Shown: positions 34,271 through 42,336 of the stretch, piece by piece
Numbering within the stretch: the first letter of the stretch is position 1
Layout: every line of letters starts with the position of its first letter
DNA from: Mycobacterium sp. E3251
Lineage (GTDB): Bacteria; Actinomycetota; Actinomycetes; Mycobacteriales; Mycobacteriaceae
DNA: 64,000 nucleotides
Reading direction: 5' to 3'
Assembly (NCBI RefSeq): GCF_001666835.1
Contig: NZ_LZJF01000064.1
Coordinates: forward strand, 62,001-126,000
The notes under the pieces: model-generated
Seen by the model: only the letters and a program-made list of their open reading frames with translations
Databases searched by the model: none
Told to the model about the DNA's origin: nothing
Program-made: the position numbers and the translations under genes

Positions 34271-34300
34271 GGCCACCGGCTCGGGCTGGGTGCGCTGCGT

Positions 34301-34357
34301 CGAGATTGCGGTGGGGGTCGCGATTTTCGACAACCCACGACCACTACGGCAATCTCG
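34301..34357. terminator. Long inverted repeat between amidohydrolase and FadE genes
   Basis: Nine-base perfect arms CGAGATTGC (34301-34309) and GCAATCTCG (34349-34357), with further pairing inside (GTGG/CCAC and GTCG/CGAC). It could be a terminator or attenuator between 34270 and 34387, or a dispersed intergenic repeat. No T-tract follows. Function is inferred from position only. Confidence 0.5.
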
Positions 34358-34386
34358 CCGTCCGCAACGAATGAGGAGACCCAGCA

Positions 34387-35568
34387 GTGCCCGGCGCCGG
34401 AATGAACTTTGAGCTGACCGACGACCAGGAGCTGATCCGCCGGTCGGTCGCCGAGTTGGCGCGCAAGTTCGACGACCAGTACTGGATGGAGAAGGACCAG
34501 GCGCACGAGTTTCCGACCGAGTTCTACGACGCCATCGCACAGGGTGGCTGGCTGGGTATGACGATTCCCCCGGAGTACGGCGGCCATGGCCTCGGAATCA
34601 CCGAAGCCACCATCCTGCTCGAGGAGGTCGCCAAATCCGGCGGCGCCATGAACGCCGCCAGTTCGATCCACTTGTCCATCTTCGGCATGCAACCGGTGGT
34701 GGTGCACGGCTCCGACGAACTCAAGGCGCGCACACTGCCCAAGGTCGCGACCGGCGAAGTGCACGTCTGCTTCGGCGTGACCGAACCCGGTGCCGGCCTG
34801 GACACCTCGCGCATCACCACCTTCGCCAAGCGCGACGGTGATCGCTACATCGTCAACGGTCGGAAGGTGTGGATCTCCAAAGCCATGGAGTCCGACAAGA
34901 TCCTGCTGCTGACGCGCACCCAGTCATATGAAGAAGTGACTAAGAAGACTGACGGGATGACGTTGTTCATCACCGATCTCGACCGCAGCCGCGTCGACGT
35001 CCGCCCCATCCGCAAGATGGGCCGTAACGCCGTCAGCTCCAACGAGTTGTTCATCGACAATCTCGAGGTACCGGTCGAGGACCGAATCGGCGAGGAAGGC
35101 AAGGGCTTTCAGTACATCCTGGACGGTCTGAATCCGGAGCGGATGCTGATCGCCGCCGAGGCGCTCGGCATCGGCCGGGTGGCGCTGGAAAAGGCGGTGA
35201 AATACGGCAACGAACGTGAGGTGTTCGGCCGGCCCATCGGCATGAACCAGGGACTGCAGTTCCCGCTTGCCGACTCGCTGGCACGCCTTGACGCCGCCGA
35301 GCTGATGTTGCGCAAGGCAACCTGGTTATACGACAACGGCAAACCCTGTGGGCGCGAGGCGAATACGGCAAAATATCTGTGTGCCGATGCCGGCTTCACC
35401 GCCGCGGACCGGGCGTTGCAAACGCACGGCGGCATGGGATACGCCGAGGAGTACCACATCACGCGCTACTTCCGGGAGGCCCGGCTGATGAAGATCGCGC
35501 CCGTGAGCCAGGAGATGATTCTCAACTTCCTGGGAGCCAACGTCCTGAAGTTGCCGAGGAGCTATTGA
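34387..35568 (+). CDS. Acyl-CoA dehydrogenase (short-chain/general type)
   Basis: 393 residues from GTG, with GAGGAGACC upstream; an ATG at 34402 (MNFELTDDQ) is an alternative start. Signatures: GVTEPGAGLDTSRI, VNGRKVWISKA and LQTHGGMGYAEEYHITRYFREARL. The last supplies the catalytic Glu and FAD-binding Arg at the positions of classic homotetrameric dehydrogenases. Unlike the FadE26-like genes in this window it needs no partner chain. It is coupled to a short crotonase remnant by a TTGA overlap and then to a thiolase, which together suggest a beta-oxidation unit. Confidence 0.93.
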   Translation: MPGAGMNFELTDDQELIRRSVAELARKFDDQYWMEKDQAHEFPTEFYDAIAQGGWLGMTIPPEYGGHGLGITEATILLEEVAKSGGAMNAASSIHLSIFGMQPVVVHGSDELKARTLPKVATGEVHVCFGVTEPGAGLDTSRITTFAKRDGDRYIVNGRKVWISKAMESDKILLLTRTQSYEEVTKKTDGMTLFITDLDRSRVDVRPIRKMGRNAVSSNELFIDNLEVPVEDRIGEEGKGFQYILDGLNPERMLIAAEALGIGRVALEKAVKYGNEREVFGRPIGMNQGLQFPLADSLARLDAAELMLRKATWLYDNGKPCGREANTAKYLCADAGFTAADRALQTHGGMGYAEEYHITRYFREARLMKIAPVSQEMILNFLGANVLKLPRSY

Positions 35569-35756
35569 CCGCGCTCGGCGAACCCGTGCTCGCCGACAGC
35601 ACCTTGCGCGATGCGCTGGCCAACGAGGCCCGCGCCCAGGTGGGCAATTTCGCGACGGCGGACGCGGCCGCCGCGTATGCCGCTTTCGCGGAGCGGCGGG
35701 AGCCGTCGTTTACTGGCCGGTGGACGCTGTCGAAATCGGAGAAGGAAGCGGAGTAG
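35565..35756 (+). pseudogene. Truncated enoyl-CoA hydratase C-terminal remnant
   Basis: A 63-codon frame starting at a TTG that overlaps the FadE stop. The sequence (LRDALANEARAQVGNFATADAAAAYAAFAERREPSFTG) matches the last about 60 residues of enoyl-CoA hydratases, whose chain normally ends in ...YAAFAEKRxPxFTG. The other about 200 residues, with the oxyanion loops and catalytic Glu, are absent. Either a deletion remnant fused behind FadE or a short expressed peptide kept by translational coupling. A hydratase between FadE and thiolase is exactly what the pathway order predicts. Confidence 0.65.
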
Positions 35757-35760
35757 GGAT

Positions 35761-36906
35761 ATGCGGGAAACAGTCATCGTCGAAGCCGTACGTACAGCGG
35801 TGGGAAAGCGCAACGGCGGCCTGTCCGGGATGCACGCCGCCGACCTGTCCGCCGTCGTCCTCAACGAGCTGCTGGAACGCACGGGTGTCGACCCGGAGAT
35901 CGTCGATGACGTGGTCTGGGGATGTGTGTCCCAGGTGGGGGATCAGTCCAGCAACATCGGCCGCTACGCCGTGCTGGCCGCCGGATGGCCCGAGACCATC
36001 CCCGGGACGACCGTCAACCGGGCGTGCGGTTCCAGTCAGCAGGCGCTCGATTTCGCCGTGCAGGCCGTGATGTCCGGCCAGCAGGATGTCGTCGTAGCCG
36101 GCGGTGTCGAGGTCATGAGCCGCGTTCCGCTCGGTTCGGCCAGGGCGACCGGCATGCCGTACGGCCCAAAGGTCCTCGCCCGCTACGACGGCTTTTCCTT
36201 CAACCAGGGCCTGTCGGCGGAGATGATCGCCAAGAAGTGGGGATTCTCCCGCACCCGGCTCGACGAATACTCCGCCCAGTCCCACGAACGGGCCGCCGCG
36301 GCCCAGGACGCCGGCGCGTTCACCGACCAGATCGTGCCGGTGTTCACCGAGGACGAAACGGTCGCCGCCGACGAAGGGATCCGGCGGGGGACCACGGTCG
36401 AGAAACTCAGCGGACTCAAACCGGCCTTCACCGAAGACGGGGTGATCCACGCCGGCAATTCCTCGCAGATTTCCGACGGCGCGGCCGCGCTGCTGGTGAC
36501 GACGGCGGAGATGGCGGTCGAGTTGGGGCTGACCCCGCTGGTTCGCTACCTGGCCGGGGCGGTGACCGGGGCGGACCCTGTCCTGATGCTCACCGGGCCC
36601 ATCCCGGCGACCGAGAAGGTGCTGAAGAAGGCCGGCATACCCCTCCCGGAGGTGGGCGCGTTCGAGGTGAACGAGGCCTTCGCGCCGGTGCCGCTGGCAT
36701 GGCTCACCGAAACGGGGGCGGACCCCGAGCGGGTCAACCCGCTCGGCGGTGCCATCGCCCTGGGCCACCCGCTGGGCGCTTCCGGTGCGGTGTTGATGAC
36801 GCGAATGGCCCACCACATGCGCGACAACGGGATTCGGTACGGGCTGCAGACCATGTGCGAGGGCGGCGGCACCGCCAACGCCACCCTGGTCGAGCTCGTG
36901 CGGTAG
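35761..36906 (+). CDS. Acetyl-CoA acetyltransferase (thiolase)
   Basis: 381 residues from the ATG at 35761. The nucleophilic Cys is in NRACGSSQQAL, and the downstream motifs NEAFAPVPLAW, GHPLGASGAVLMT and MCEGGGTANATLVE give the Asn-Glu, His and second Cys of degradative thiolases. The chain is complete. It would cleave the 3-ketoacyl-CoA made in the preceding beta-oxidation steps. It ends the + strand unit that starts at 32972 or 34387. Confidence 0.94.
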   Translation: MRETVIVEAVRTAVGKRNGGLSGMHAADLSAVVLNELLERTGVDPEIVDDVVWGCVSQVGDQSSNIGRYAVLAAGWPETIPGTTVNRACGSSQQALDFAVQAVMSGQQDVVVAGGVEVMSRVPLGSARATGMPYGPKVLARYDGFSFNQGLSAEMIAKKWGFSRTRLDEYSAQSHERAAAAQDAGAFTDQIVPVFTEDETVAADEGIRRGTTVEKLSGLKPAFTEDGVIHAGNSSQISDGAAALLVTTAEMAVELGLTPLVRYLAGAVTGADPVLMLTGPIPATEKVLKKAGIPLPEVGAFEVNEAFAPVPLAWLTETGADPERVNPLGGAIALGHPLGASGAVLMTRMAHHMRDNGIRYGLQTMCEGGGTANATLVELVR

Positions 36907-36965
36907 TCCGCGGCACGGCCGCGGGCGAAACAGGCACCCCCGCGTGACGCTTGTCACAGCGGCCA

Positions 36966-36997
36966 AACTAACCTACTGTGTGTTCACTAGGTTGGTT
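36966..36997. promoter_or_regulatory. Inverted repeat upstream of the 37027 TetR gene
   Basis: Ten-base arms AACTAACCTA (36966-36975) and TAGGTTGGTT (36988-36997), 9 of 10 paired, 12-bp spacer, 29 bp before the TetR GTG. Symmetric and correctly placed for autoregulation. It differs from the GAGAAT motif. Confidence 0.65.
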
Positions 36998-37026
36998 CAT
37001 GCCCGCCGATCGGCCAAAGGAGTCCG

Positions 37027-37620
37027 GTGCCCGACGCACGGCGATACGACACGTTGCTCGCCAAAGGCGAGGACCGCAAGCAGCGGATACTCGACGTCGC
37101 GCAACGGCTGCTCACCCACAATGGCTGGCGCAGCACCACCCTCGCCCAGATCGCCGGCGAGGCCGGGGTCACCCCCGCAGGGTTGCTGCATCACTTCGAG
37201 TCCAAAGAGCAACTGCTGCACGCCGTCCTCGACGCGCGTGATCTCGACGACGACCTCCATGCCGACCGGACCGGGGACCTCTTCGCCCAGATCGCCCAGG
37301 TCGCCGACCGGTTCAACCGGGCCCCCGAACTCGTCGGAACGTTCACCGTGCTGCTGGTCGAAAACATCCTTCCCGACGCTCCGCTGCACGACCGGATGCT
37401 GGCCAGGCATCGCGCCGCGACCGACATCGTCGCCGACCTGATCCGCCGCGGGCAGGCGGATGGCCGGTACCGCACGGACATAGACCCTGCCGTCAAGGCA
37501 GTGGAAATACTCGCCTTCGTCCACGGAATGGAAACCACATGGTTGCTCGATCCATCGATACCGCTAACCGAGGTGTTCAAGCAGTACGCCGAGACCCTGG
37601 CGCGGGACTTCGCCCCTTAG
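37027..37620 (+). CDS. TetR-family transcriptional regulator
   Basis: 197 residues from GTG. HTH: RKQRILDVAQRLLTHNGWRSTTLAQIAGEAGVTPAGLLHHFESKEQLL, a textbook TetR DNA-binding domain, broken here after each helix. The ligand domain ends LLDPSIPLTEVFKQYAETLARD. It has its own inverted repeat upstream and is followed 17 nt later by a small gene of unknown function that it may control. It is separate from the GAGAAT-type regulator by sequence and by operator. Confidence 0.9.
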   Translation: MPDARRYDTLLAKGEDRKQRILDVAQRLLTHNGWRSTTLAQIAGEAGVTPAGLLHHFESKEQLLHAVLDARDLDDDLHADRTGDLFAQIAQVADRFNRAPELVGTFTVLLVENILPDAPLHDRMLARHRAATDIVADLIRRGQADGRYRTDIDPAVKAVEILAFVHGMETTWLLDPSIPLTEVFKQYAETLARDFAP

Positions 37621-37637
37621 AAGAGCGGCGCGAAGAC

Positions 37638-38153
37638 ATGAGATACCGGCTCGACGTGGTCGCCGCCACCGTCGTCGACGTGGTGCGGTTCGCCGGCGGC
37701 TGGCTTTTCGATCGGGCGATGGCCGGGTGGGACGTCACCGTGCTCCTGGCGGACTTGGCCGATAACGCCGACGACCGGCCCCTGCAGATCCTTGGCGCCC
37801 GGGTGGTCGACCTCGAAGGCGCGTTGGCGTCGGTGCAATCTCGTCCTCGTCCGCAGGCCCTGGCGGCGGCGGCGGACTTGTTCGGCTGCGACCCTCGGGT
37901 GCGGCAAGGGGTGTTGCAGGCCCTTGATCACGGCGTCACCGAGGTCACCCTGTGGGGCGAGAGCTGGCCGGCGGAGCTCGACGACAGCGTCGGCCTGGTG
38001 CAGCACCGGCTGAGCATGGCCGCCCACACCTTCAAAGCCCAGGCCCTGGCCGCGGCCGCGGTGCCGCACGGCTCGATCGGCCAGGTGGAGACCTTCCGCA
38101 GCGGGCTGCTGGCCTGGCCATCCGTCGCCGCCGATCTGGTCCCCGCCAGCTAA
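37638..38153 (+). CDS. Conserved hypothetical protein
   Basis: 171 residues from the ATG at 37638. Not assigned to a family. It starts MRYRLDVVAATVVDVVRFAGGWLFDRAMAGWDVTVLL, where a FAGGW turn and an acidic strand are notable, followed by Ala-rich helices. No transmembrane segment or cofactor motif. It follows the TetR gene on the same strand by 17 nt, so the two are probably co-transcribed. Its composition matches neighbouring coding DNA, which supports a real gene. Confidence 0.65.
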   Translation: MRYRLDVVAATVVDVVRFAGGWLFDRAMAGWDVTVLLADLADNADDRPLQILGARVVDLEGALASVQSRPRPQALAAAADLFGCDPRVRQGVLQALDHGVTEVTLWGESWPAELDDSVGLVQHRLSMAAHTFKAQALAAAAVPHGSIGQVETFRSGLLAWPSVAADLVPAS

Positions 38154-38235
38154 CGCCGCGCCCTCACACCGTCGGCGACGGCCGACCCCTCGTTGACGGC
38201 CAACCACGCCGTGTGGAAATGTAATGCTCATCTGC

Positions 38236-38263
38236 GAGAGGCACATTCTCACTAGCCGAGATT
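38236..38263. promoter_or_regulatory. Composite palindrome, site F (degenerate GAGAAT type)
   Basis: GAGAGG CAC ATTCTC (38236-38250, 10 of 12 arm bases) continues into ATTCTC ACTAGCC GAGATT (38245-38263), the same ATTCTC-N7-GAGA layout as site D. It ends 13 bp before the P450 ATG at 38277, overlapping the expected promoter/leader. Confidence 0.65.
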
Positions 38264-38276
38264 CAAGGAGCGGGAG

Positions 38277-39548
38277 ATGGCGAACGAATTCTCCGAGTTG
38301 GACTTCTTTCGCGGCAGCGAGCTCATCGAAGACCCGTACCCCTATTACGAGGCGCTGCGCCGGCAGTGCCCCGTCACGCGGGAGACCCATCACAACGTCA
38401 CCATGATCACCGGTTGGGACGAGGCGTGCGCGGTGCTCAACGACGCCGAGACGTGGTCCTCATGCATCTCCGTCACCGGTCCGTTTCCTGGTTTTCCGGT
38501 ACCGCTGGAAGGCGACGACATCACCGACCTGATCGAGAAACACCGCGACGAATTGCCGTTCAGCGATCAGCTGCCGACCCTCGACCCTCCGACCCACACC
38601 AACCACCGCTCGCTGCTCATGCGGTTGATCACCCCGAAGCGCCTCAAGGAGAACGAGGACGCCATGTGGGTGCTCGCCGACCAGGTGCTCGACACGTTCC
38701 TGGCGCCCGGCCGCGGCGACTGGATCAAGGGCTTCGCCGGCCCGTTCACCTTGCTGGTCATCGCCGATCTGCTCGGCGTGCCCGAGGAGGATCGCGACAA
38801 GTTCGTCAAGGGCATCCGCGACCACTCGGGTGGCGGCGTCGGGGGCACCAAGGGCTCGCTGGCGCACAGCCCGCTGGAATTCCTCTACGGTCTGTTCTCC
38901 GATTACGTCATCGACCGCCGGCGCGAGCCCCGCGACGATGTGCTGACCGGCCTGGCCACTGCCACCTACCCGGACGGCTCGACCCCTGACGTGGAAGACG
39001 TGGCGCGGGTGGCCAGCAATGTCTTTTCGGCGGGCCAGGAGACCACCGTGCGGCTGCTGGGTGCGGCGTTGCAGACGCTGGGGGAGCGGCCCGACATCCA
39101 GGCGCAGTTGCGCAAGGACCGCAGCCTGATCCCCAACTTCATCGAAGAGTCGTTGCGCCACGAGAGCCCGGTCAAGGGCGACTTCCGATTGAATCGGGTG
39201 CCCGCCAACGTCGGTGGCGTCGACCTGCCCGCGGGAACCACCGTCATGGTTGTCCAAGCGGCCGCCAACCGTGACCCCCGCCGGTTCGACGACCCCGCCA
39301 CTTTCGACCCGGCCCGCAAGAACGCCCGCCAGCACATCTCGTTCGGGCGCGGTATCCACAGCTGCCCCGGCGCGCCGCTGGCGCGCGCCGAGACCCGGGT
39401 GGCGATCGAGCGCCTGCTCGACCGGACGTCGGACATCAGGATCAACGAGGACGTGCACGGCCCGGCGAATGCCCGCCGCTACCAATACGTTCCGACGTAC
39501 ATCCTGCGCGGCCTGACAGAGCTGCACCTGGAGTTCACGCCGGCATGA
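38277..39548 (+). CDS. Cytochrome P450
   Basis: 423 residues, AAGGAGCGGGAG before the ATG. I-helix SAGQETT, ExxR in EESLR and heme loop FGRGIHSCPGAPLAR with the axial Cys. The N-terminal SELDFFRGSELIEDPYPYYEALRR is typical. The ferredoxin gene overlaps its stop (ATGA), so the pair is translationally coupled. The Gln in place of the usual acidic-alcohol preamble (AGxE) keeps Glu-Thr and is catalytically ordinary. Role: hydroxylation of an unknown hydrophobic substrate; the promoter has degenerate site F. Confidence 0.95.
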   Translation: MANEFSELDFFRGSELIEDPYPYYEALRRQCPVTRETHHNVTMITGWDEACAVLNDAETWSSCISVTGPFPGFPVPLEGDDITDLIEKHRDELPFSDQLPTLDPPTHTNHRSLLMRLITPKRLKENEDAMWVLADQVLDTFLAPGRGDWIKGFAGPFTLLVIADLLGVPEEDRDKFVKGIRDHSGGGVGGTKGSLAHSPLEFLYGLFSDYVIDRRREPRDDVLTGLATATYPDGSTPDVEDVARVASNVFSAGQETTVRLLGAALQTLGERPDIQAQLRKDRSLIPNFIEESLRHESPVKGDFRLNRVPANVGGVDLPAGTTVMVVQAAANRDPRRFDDPATFDPARKNARQHISFGRGIHSCPGAPLARAETRVAIERLLDRTSDIRINEDVHGPANARRYQYVPTYILRGLTELHLEFTPA

Positions 39549-39733
39549 AAGTCACAGTCGACGACCAGCGCTGTCGCGGCCACGGCGTCTGCACGACGCT
39601 GTGCCCGCAGGTATTCAGCCTCACTGACGACGGATACGCGGAGGCGATACCGTCCGACGTCCCAACGGAATTCGAGGCCGCCACGCAAGAGGCCATCGAG
39701 TGCTGTCCCGAACAGGCCATCAGCAAGATCTAA
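39545..39733 (+). CDS. P450-type ferredoxin
   Basis: 62 residues. Cluster residues Cys10, His13 (in the position of the second Cys), Cys16, and Cys54 in CCPEQAI; an extra Cys20 is present. It overlaps the P450 gene by 4 nt and is surely its electron donor. His at the variable position is a known mycobacterial variant that changes cluster potential. Confidence 0.93.
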   Translation: MKVTVDDQRCRGHGVCTTLCPQVFSLTDDGYAEAIPSDVPTEFEAATQEAIECCPEQAISKI

Positions 39734-39742
39734 GGAGATTCA

Positions 39743-40027
39743 GTGGCGAAAGGGTACGTCATCCTCACGGAGGCCATCAAGGATCCCGAGGGCATGAAGG
39801 CCTATGCCCAGGCGGCAGGTTCGGCGATGGCGGGTGCCACCATTCTCGCGGTGGACACCGCCCCCAAAGTGATCGAAGGCGACTGGCACGGCGACCAGAC
39901 CGTCGTGCTGGAATTCGAATCGGTCGATGCGGCCCGCGCGTGGTACGAGTCCGAGGCTTATCAGAAGGCGGCGAAACTGCGGCAGGCCGCGGCCGACTGC
40001 AACGCCGTCATCATCGCCGGTTTCTGA
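39743..40027 (+). CDS. DUF1330 family protein
   Basis: 94 residues from GTG with AAGGAG upstream. KGYVILTEAIKDPEGMKAYAQAAGSAM and VVLEFESVDAARAWYESEAYQKAAKLR are the ferredoxin-like ABM/DUF1330 fold. Function unknown; such small dimeric barrels are often found beside oxygenases, where they may act as monooxygenases or isomerases. It is the third gene of the P450-ferredoxin operon and ends 3 bp before the convergent ferredoxin. Confidence 0.87.
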   Translation: MAKGYVILTEAIKDPEGMKAYAQAAGSAMAGATILAVDTAPKVIEGDWHGDQTVVLEFESVDAARAWYESEAYQKAAKLRQAAADCNAVIIAGF

Positions 40028-40030
40028 TCG

Positions 40031-40231
40031 CTACTCGCCCACGATCGAGATGGCCTGCCGGGGGCACTGACGCACGGCCTCGCGCACGTCGTGTTCGTTC
40101 TCCGGGGTGACCTCCTCCTGTAAGACGGTCAACATGTCGTCGTCGCCGAGGAGAAAGATCTCCGGATTGATGCCCATGCAGACACCGTTGCTCTCGCAGA
40201 GCCCCCAATCGACTTCGATCTTCTTCGTCAC
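40031..40231 (-). CDS. P450-type ferredoxin
   Basis: 66 residues. Cys12, Asn15 (second-Cys position), Cys18 and Cys56 (CPRQAI). It follows the P450 gene at 40245 by 13 nt and is its probable partner. Asn at the variable position differs from the His and Ser of the other ferredoxins in the window. Confidence 0.92.
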   Translation of the reverse strand: MTKKIEVDWGLCESNGVCMGINPEIFLLGDDDMLTVLQEEVTPENEHDVREAVRQCPRQAISIVGE

Positions 40232-40244
40232 GGCAACAACCCCC

Positions 40245-41450
40245 TTACCGAAGCACCTTGACGGGCACGTTCTTCCAGCCCGCGACGTTTTGCATGTTCA
40301 CCCGTTTGCACCCCGCCCAGTCCACCTCATAGCGGGGCATGAAGTCGAGGAGCCGCTCCAGCGCGATCCTGCTTTCCAGGCGGGCCAGCGCGGCGCCGAG
40401 GCAGCTGTGGATTCCGTACCCGAGACCGAGATGCTGCGCCTCGGTCTGGTCACGCTCGATGTCGAACGTGTCGGCGTCGGTGAAGGCCTCCGGATCGCGG
40501 TTCGCCGCTGCGCCGCAGAGGAACACCGGCTTGCCCGCGGGAATCACGCCACCGCTGACGTGCGCCTCTTTAAGGGTGTAGCGGACGTTGTATTGCACCG
40601 GACCCTCATAGCGCAGTAGTTCTTCCACCGCCCCCGGGATCTTGTCGCGGTCGTCCTGCAGCTTTTGCCATTGGTCGGGATGACGGGCGAAGATCACCGC
40701 CGCGTTGCCCATCAGTTTGGTGACGGTCTCGGCGCCCGCGCCGCCCAGAAGGGTTGCGAACCCGCAGATCTCGATGTCGTCGAGCTTGCGCAGCTGGCCG
40801 TCGGGGCCCGGGATCTCGGCCGCGATCAGCCGGCTGATCATGTCGTCCTGTGGTTCCTGGCGCCGCTCCTGAACCAGGCTGAAGTAGTACATCGCCGCAT
40901 CGATGTTGGCCTGCATGCCCGCTTCGCTGACCTCGATCTGGCCCGGTTCGTGGGACAGGCTGGTGTCGATCCAGTGGCGCACCTGCTGGCGGTATTCCTC
41001 CGGCACCCCGGCCATTCGGGTGATGACTTCCACCGGGAACGGCCCGGAGAAGTCCTGCACGACGTCGAAGTTGTCGGGGTCGGCGGCGCCCAGATACTTG
41101 TCGATCACTTCGATGATCGTCTCGCGCTGCGACTGGATCGCCCGCGGGGTGAACGCCTTGTTGAGCAGGCTGCGCATGTGCCGGTGCTCGGGCGGGTCCA
41201 TGAAGATGATCGATTTGTTCTCGGCGGGTACGCCCTTGCGCACCATCGCCAGGTCGCAACCGCGCGCCGAGGAATAGGTCTCGAAGTCCTTGAACGCGGC
41301 CGCGACGTCCTCGTGCCGGGTCAGCGCGTAGAAGTCCTCTTTTTCGTCGTAGTACAGCGGCGCTTCCTCGCGCATCCGTCGATAAGTGTCGAACGGGTTT
41401 TTGAAGTAGTCCTCGGAGTACGGATCGAAGACGACCTTCGGTTTTGTCAC
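40245..41450 (-). CDS. Cytochrome P450
   Basis: 401 residues from GTG with GAGGAGG upstream. I-helix GGAGAET, ExxR in EELLR and heme loop LGYGIHSCLGAALAR; the usual Phe seven residues before the Cys is Leu. The first 30 residues, DPYSEDYFKNPFDTYRRMREEAP, are typical of soluble actinobacterial P450s. Ferredoxin follows directly. The promoter carries a different inverted repeat (41484-41513), so this P450 is probably under a separate regulator. Confidence 0.95.
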   Translation of the reverse strand: MTKPKVVFDPYSEDYFKNPFDTYRRMREEAPLYYDEKEDFYALTRHEDVAAAFKDFETYSSARGCDLAMVRKGVPAENKSIIFMDPPEHRHMRSLLNKAFTPRAIQSQRETIIEVIDKYLGAADPDNFDVVQDFSGPFPVEVITRMAGVPEEYRQQVRHWIDTSLSHEPGQIEVSEAGMQANIDAAMYYFSLVQERRQEPQDDMISRLIAAEIPGPDGQLRKLDDIEICGFATLLGGAGAETVTKLMGNAAVIFARHPDQWQKLQDDRDKIPGAVEELLRYEGPVQYNVRYTLKEAHVSGGVIPAGKPVFLCGAAANRDPEAFTDADTFDIERDQTEAQHLGLGYGIHSCLGAALARLESRIALERLLDFMPRYEVDWAGCKRVNMQNVAGWKNVPVKVLR

Positions 41451-41483
41451 TGAATCCTCCTCAGCGGCGAGGGCGGGCTGAAC

Positions 41484-41513
41484 CCGTTACAGCGGAGTCG
41501 TTCACTGTAACGG
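41484..41513. promoter_or_regulatory. Inverted repeat upstream of the 40245-41450 P450
   Basis: Nine-base perfect arms CCGTTACAG and CTGTAACGG with a 12-bp spacer, followed by GTAACG repeats to 41523. Located 34 bp before the P450 GTG. Its size is that of a TetR or GntR operator; no adjacent regulator gene is obvious. Confidence 0.65.
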
Positions 41514-41562
41514 TAACGGTAATACCTTCGTGACGAACCGGGAAGACCGAAACGCGGGCATC

Positions 41563-42336
41563 TCAAACCCTCCTGGCGGGTGCAGTCTCAGATTCGGGGG
41601 CTTTGATGACGCCGTCCAGGGCACCCAGATCGGCGCCGAGCTCTTCGCTGATGCCACGGACCAGGGAAACGTCTTTGTCGACGAATTCGCCGGCAATCTC
41701 CATGAACGACGCGACGGAACCGCTCGCCGCCACCAGGCTCAGGACGCGGCTGCCCGCGCTGCCGTGCGCGAGCGCGGCCAGCAGCGTCGACTCCGGCACG
41801 CCAAGCCGCTCGCCCAGCCCGATCGATTCCGCGAGCAGCCCGATATGCCCCGCGAACAAGGCGTTGTTGACCAGCTTCACCTTTTGCCCGGTTCCGGTGG
41901 GCCCGACGTGCAAGACGGGGTCGCCGTAGCAGCTCAGCAGTGGCCGTACCCGCCTCACCGCTTCGTCGGTGCCACCGACGAAGAGGGTGAGCCGGCCGGC
42001 GGCGATGTCGTGCGGACCCCCGCTGACCGCTGCATCGATTGTCTTCGGACTGGCGGTGGTGTGCACCACCAGCGCCGCACCCGGCTGCATGGCGGAGAGC
42101 AACCCGCCGTCCAGGCATACCTCCCGCACCTGTTCGTCACTGAACACGCTGAGCACCACGACATCGGCGCGCGCCCCTGCCCCGGCCGCGTCGTGGACCG
42201 CGCGGGCGCCGAGCTGCTCGAGATCGCTCCGCTTGTCCGCGGTCCGGCCCACGGCCCAGACGTCGTGCCCCGCGGCTATCAGGCGGGTCACCATAGGGCG
42301 GCCCATCCGCCCCGCGCCGATGAAACCGACTCTCAC
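41563..42336 (-). CDS. 3-hydroxyisobutyrate dehydrogenase-like NAD(P)-binding protein
   Basis: 257 residues. N-terminal MRVGFIGAGRMGRPMVTRL is the Rossmann GxGxxG; DAAVSGG and the catalytic-Lys segment GTGQKVKLVNN are those of beta-hydroxyacid dehydrogenases/imine reductases. It is about 30 residues shorter than usual. It lies directly behind a paralogue (4-nt ATGA overlap), so the pair probably forms a heteromer or acts on successive substrates. Last gene of the DUF35-thiolase operon. Confidence 0.88.
   Translation of the reverse strand: MRVGFIGAGRMGRPMVTRLIAAGHDVWAVGRTADKRSDLEQLGARAVHDAAGAGARADVVVLSVFSDEQVREVCLDGGLLSAMQPGAALVVHTTASPKTIDAAVSGGPHDIAAGRLTLFVGGTDEAVRRVRPLLSCYGDPVLHVGPTGTGQKVKLVNNALFAGHIGLLAESIGLGERLGVPESTLLAALAHGSAGSRVLSLVAASGSVASFMEIAGEFVDKDVSLVRGISEELGADLGALDGVIKAPESETAPARRV

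Noticed and set aside
32909..34540. Long - strand frame (543 codons) opposite the amidohydrolase gene
   Set aside because: Arg/Val/His-rich mirror translation without domain features; the + strand gene has a ribosome site and family motifs.
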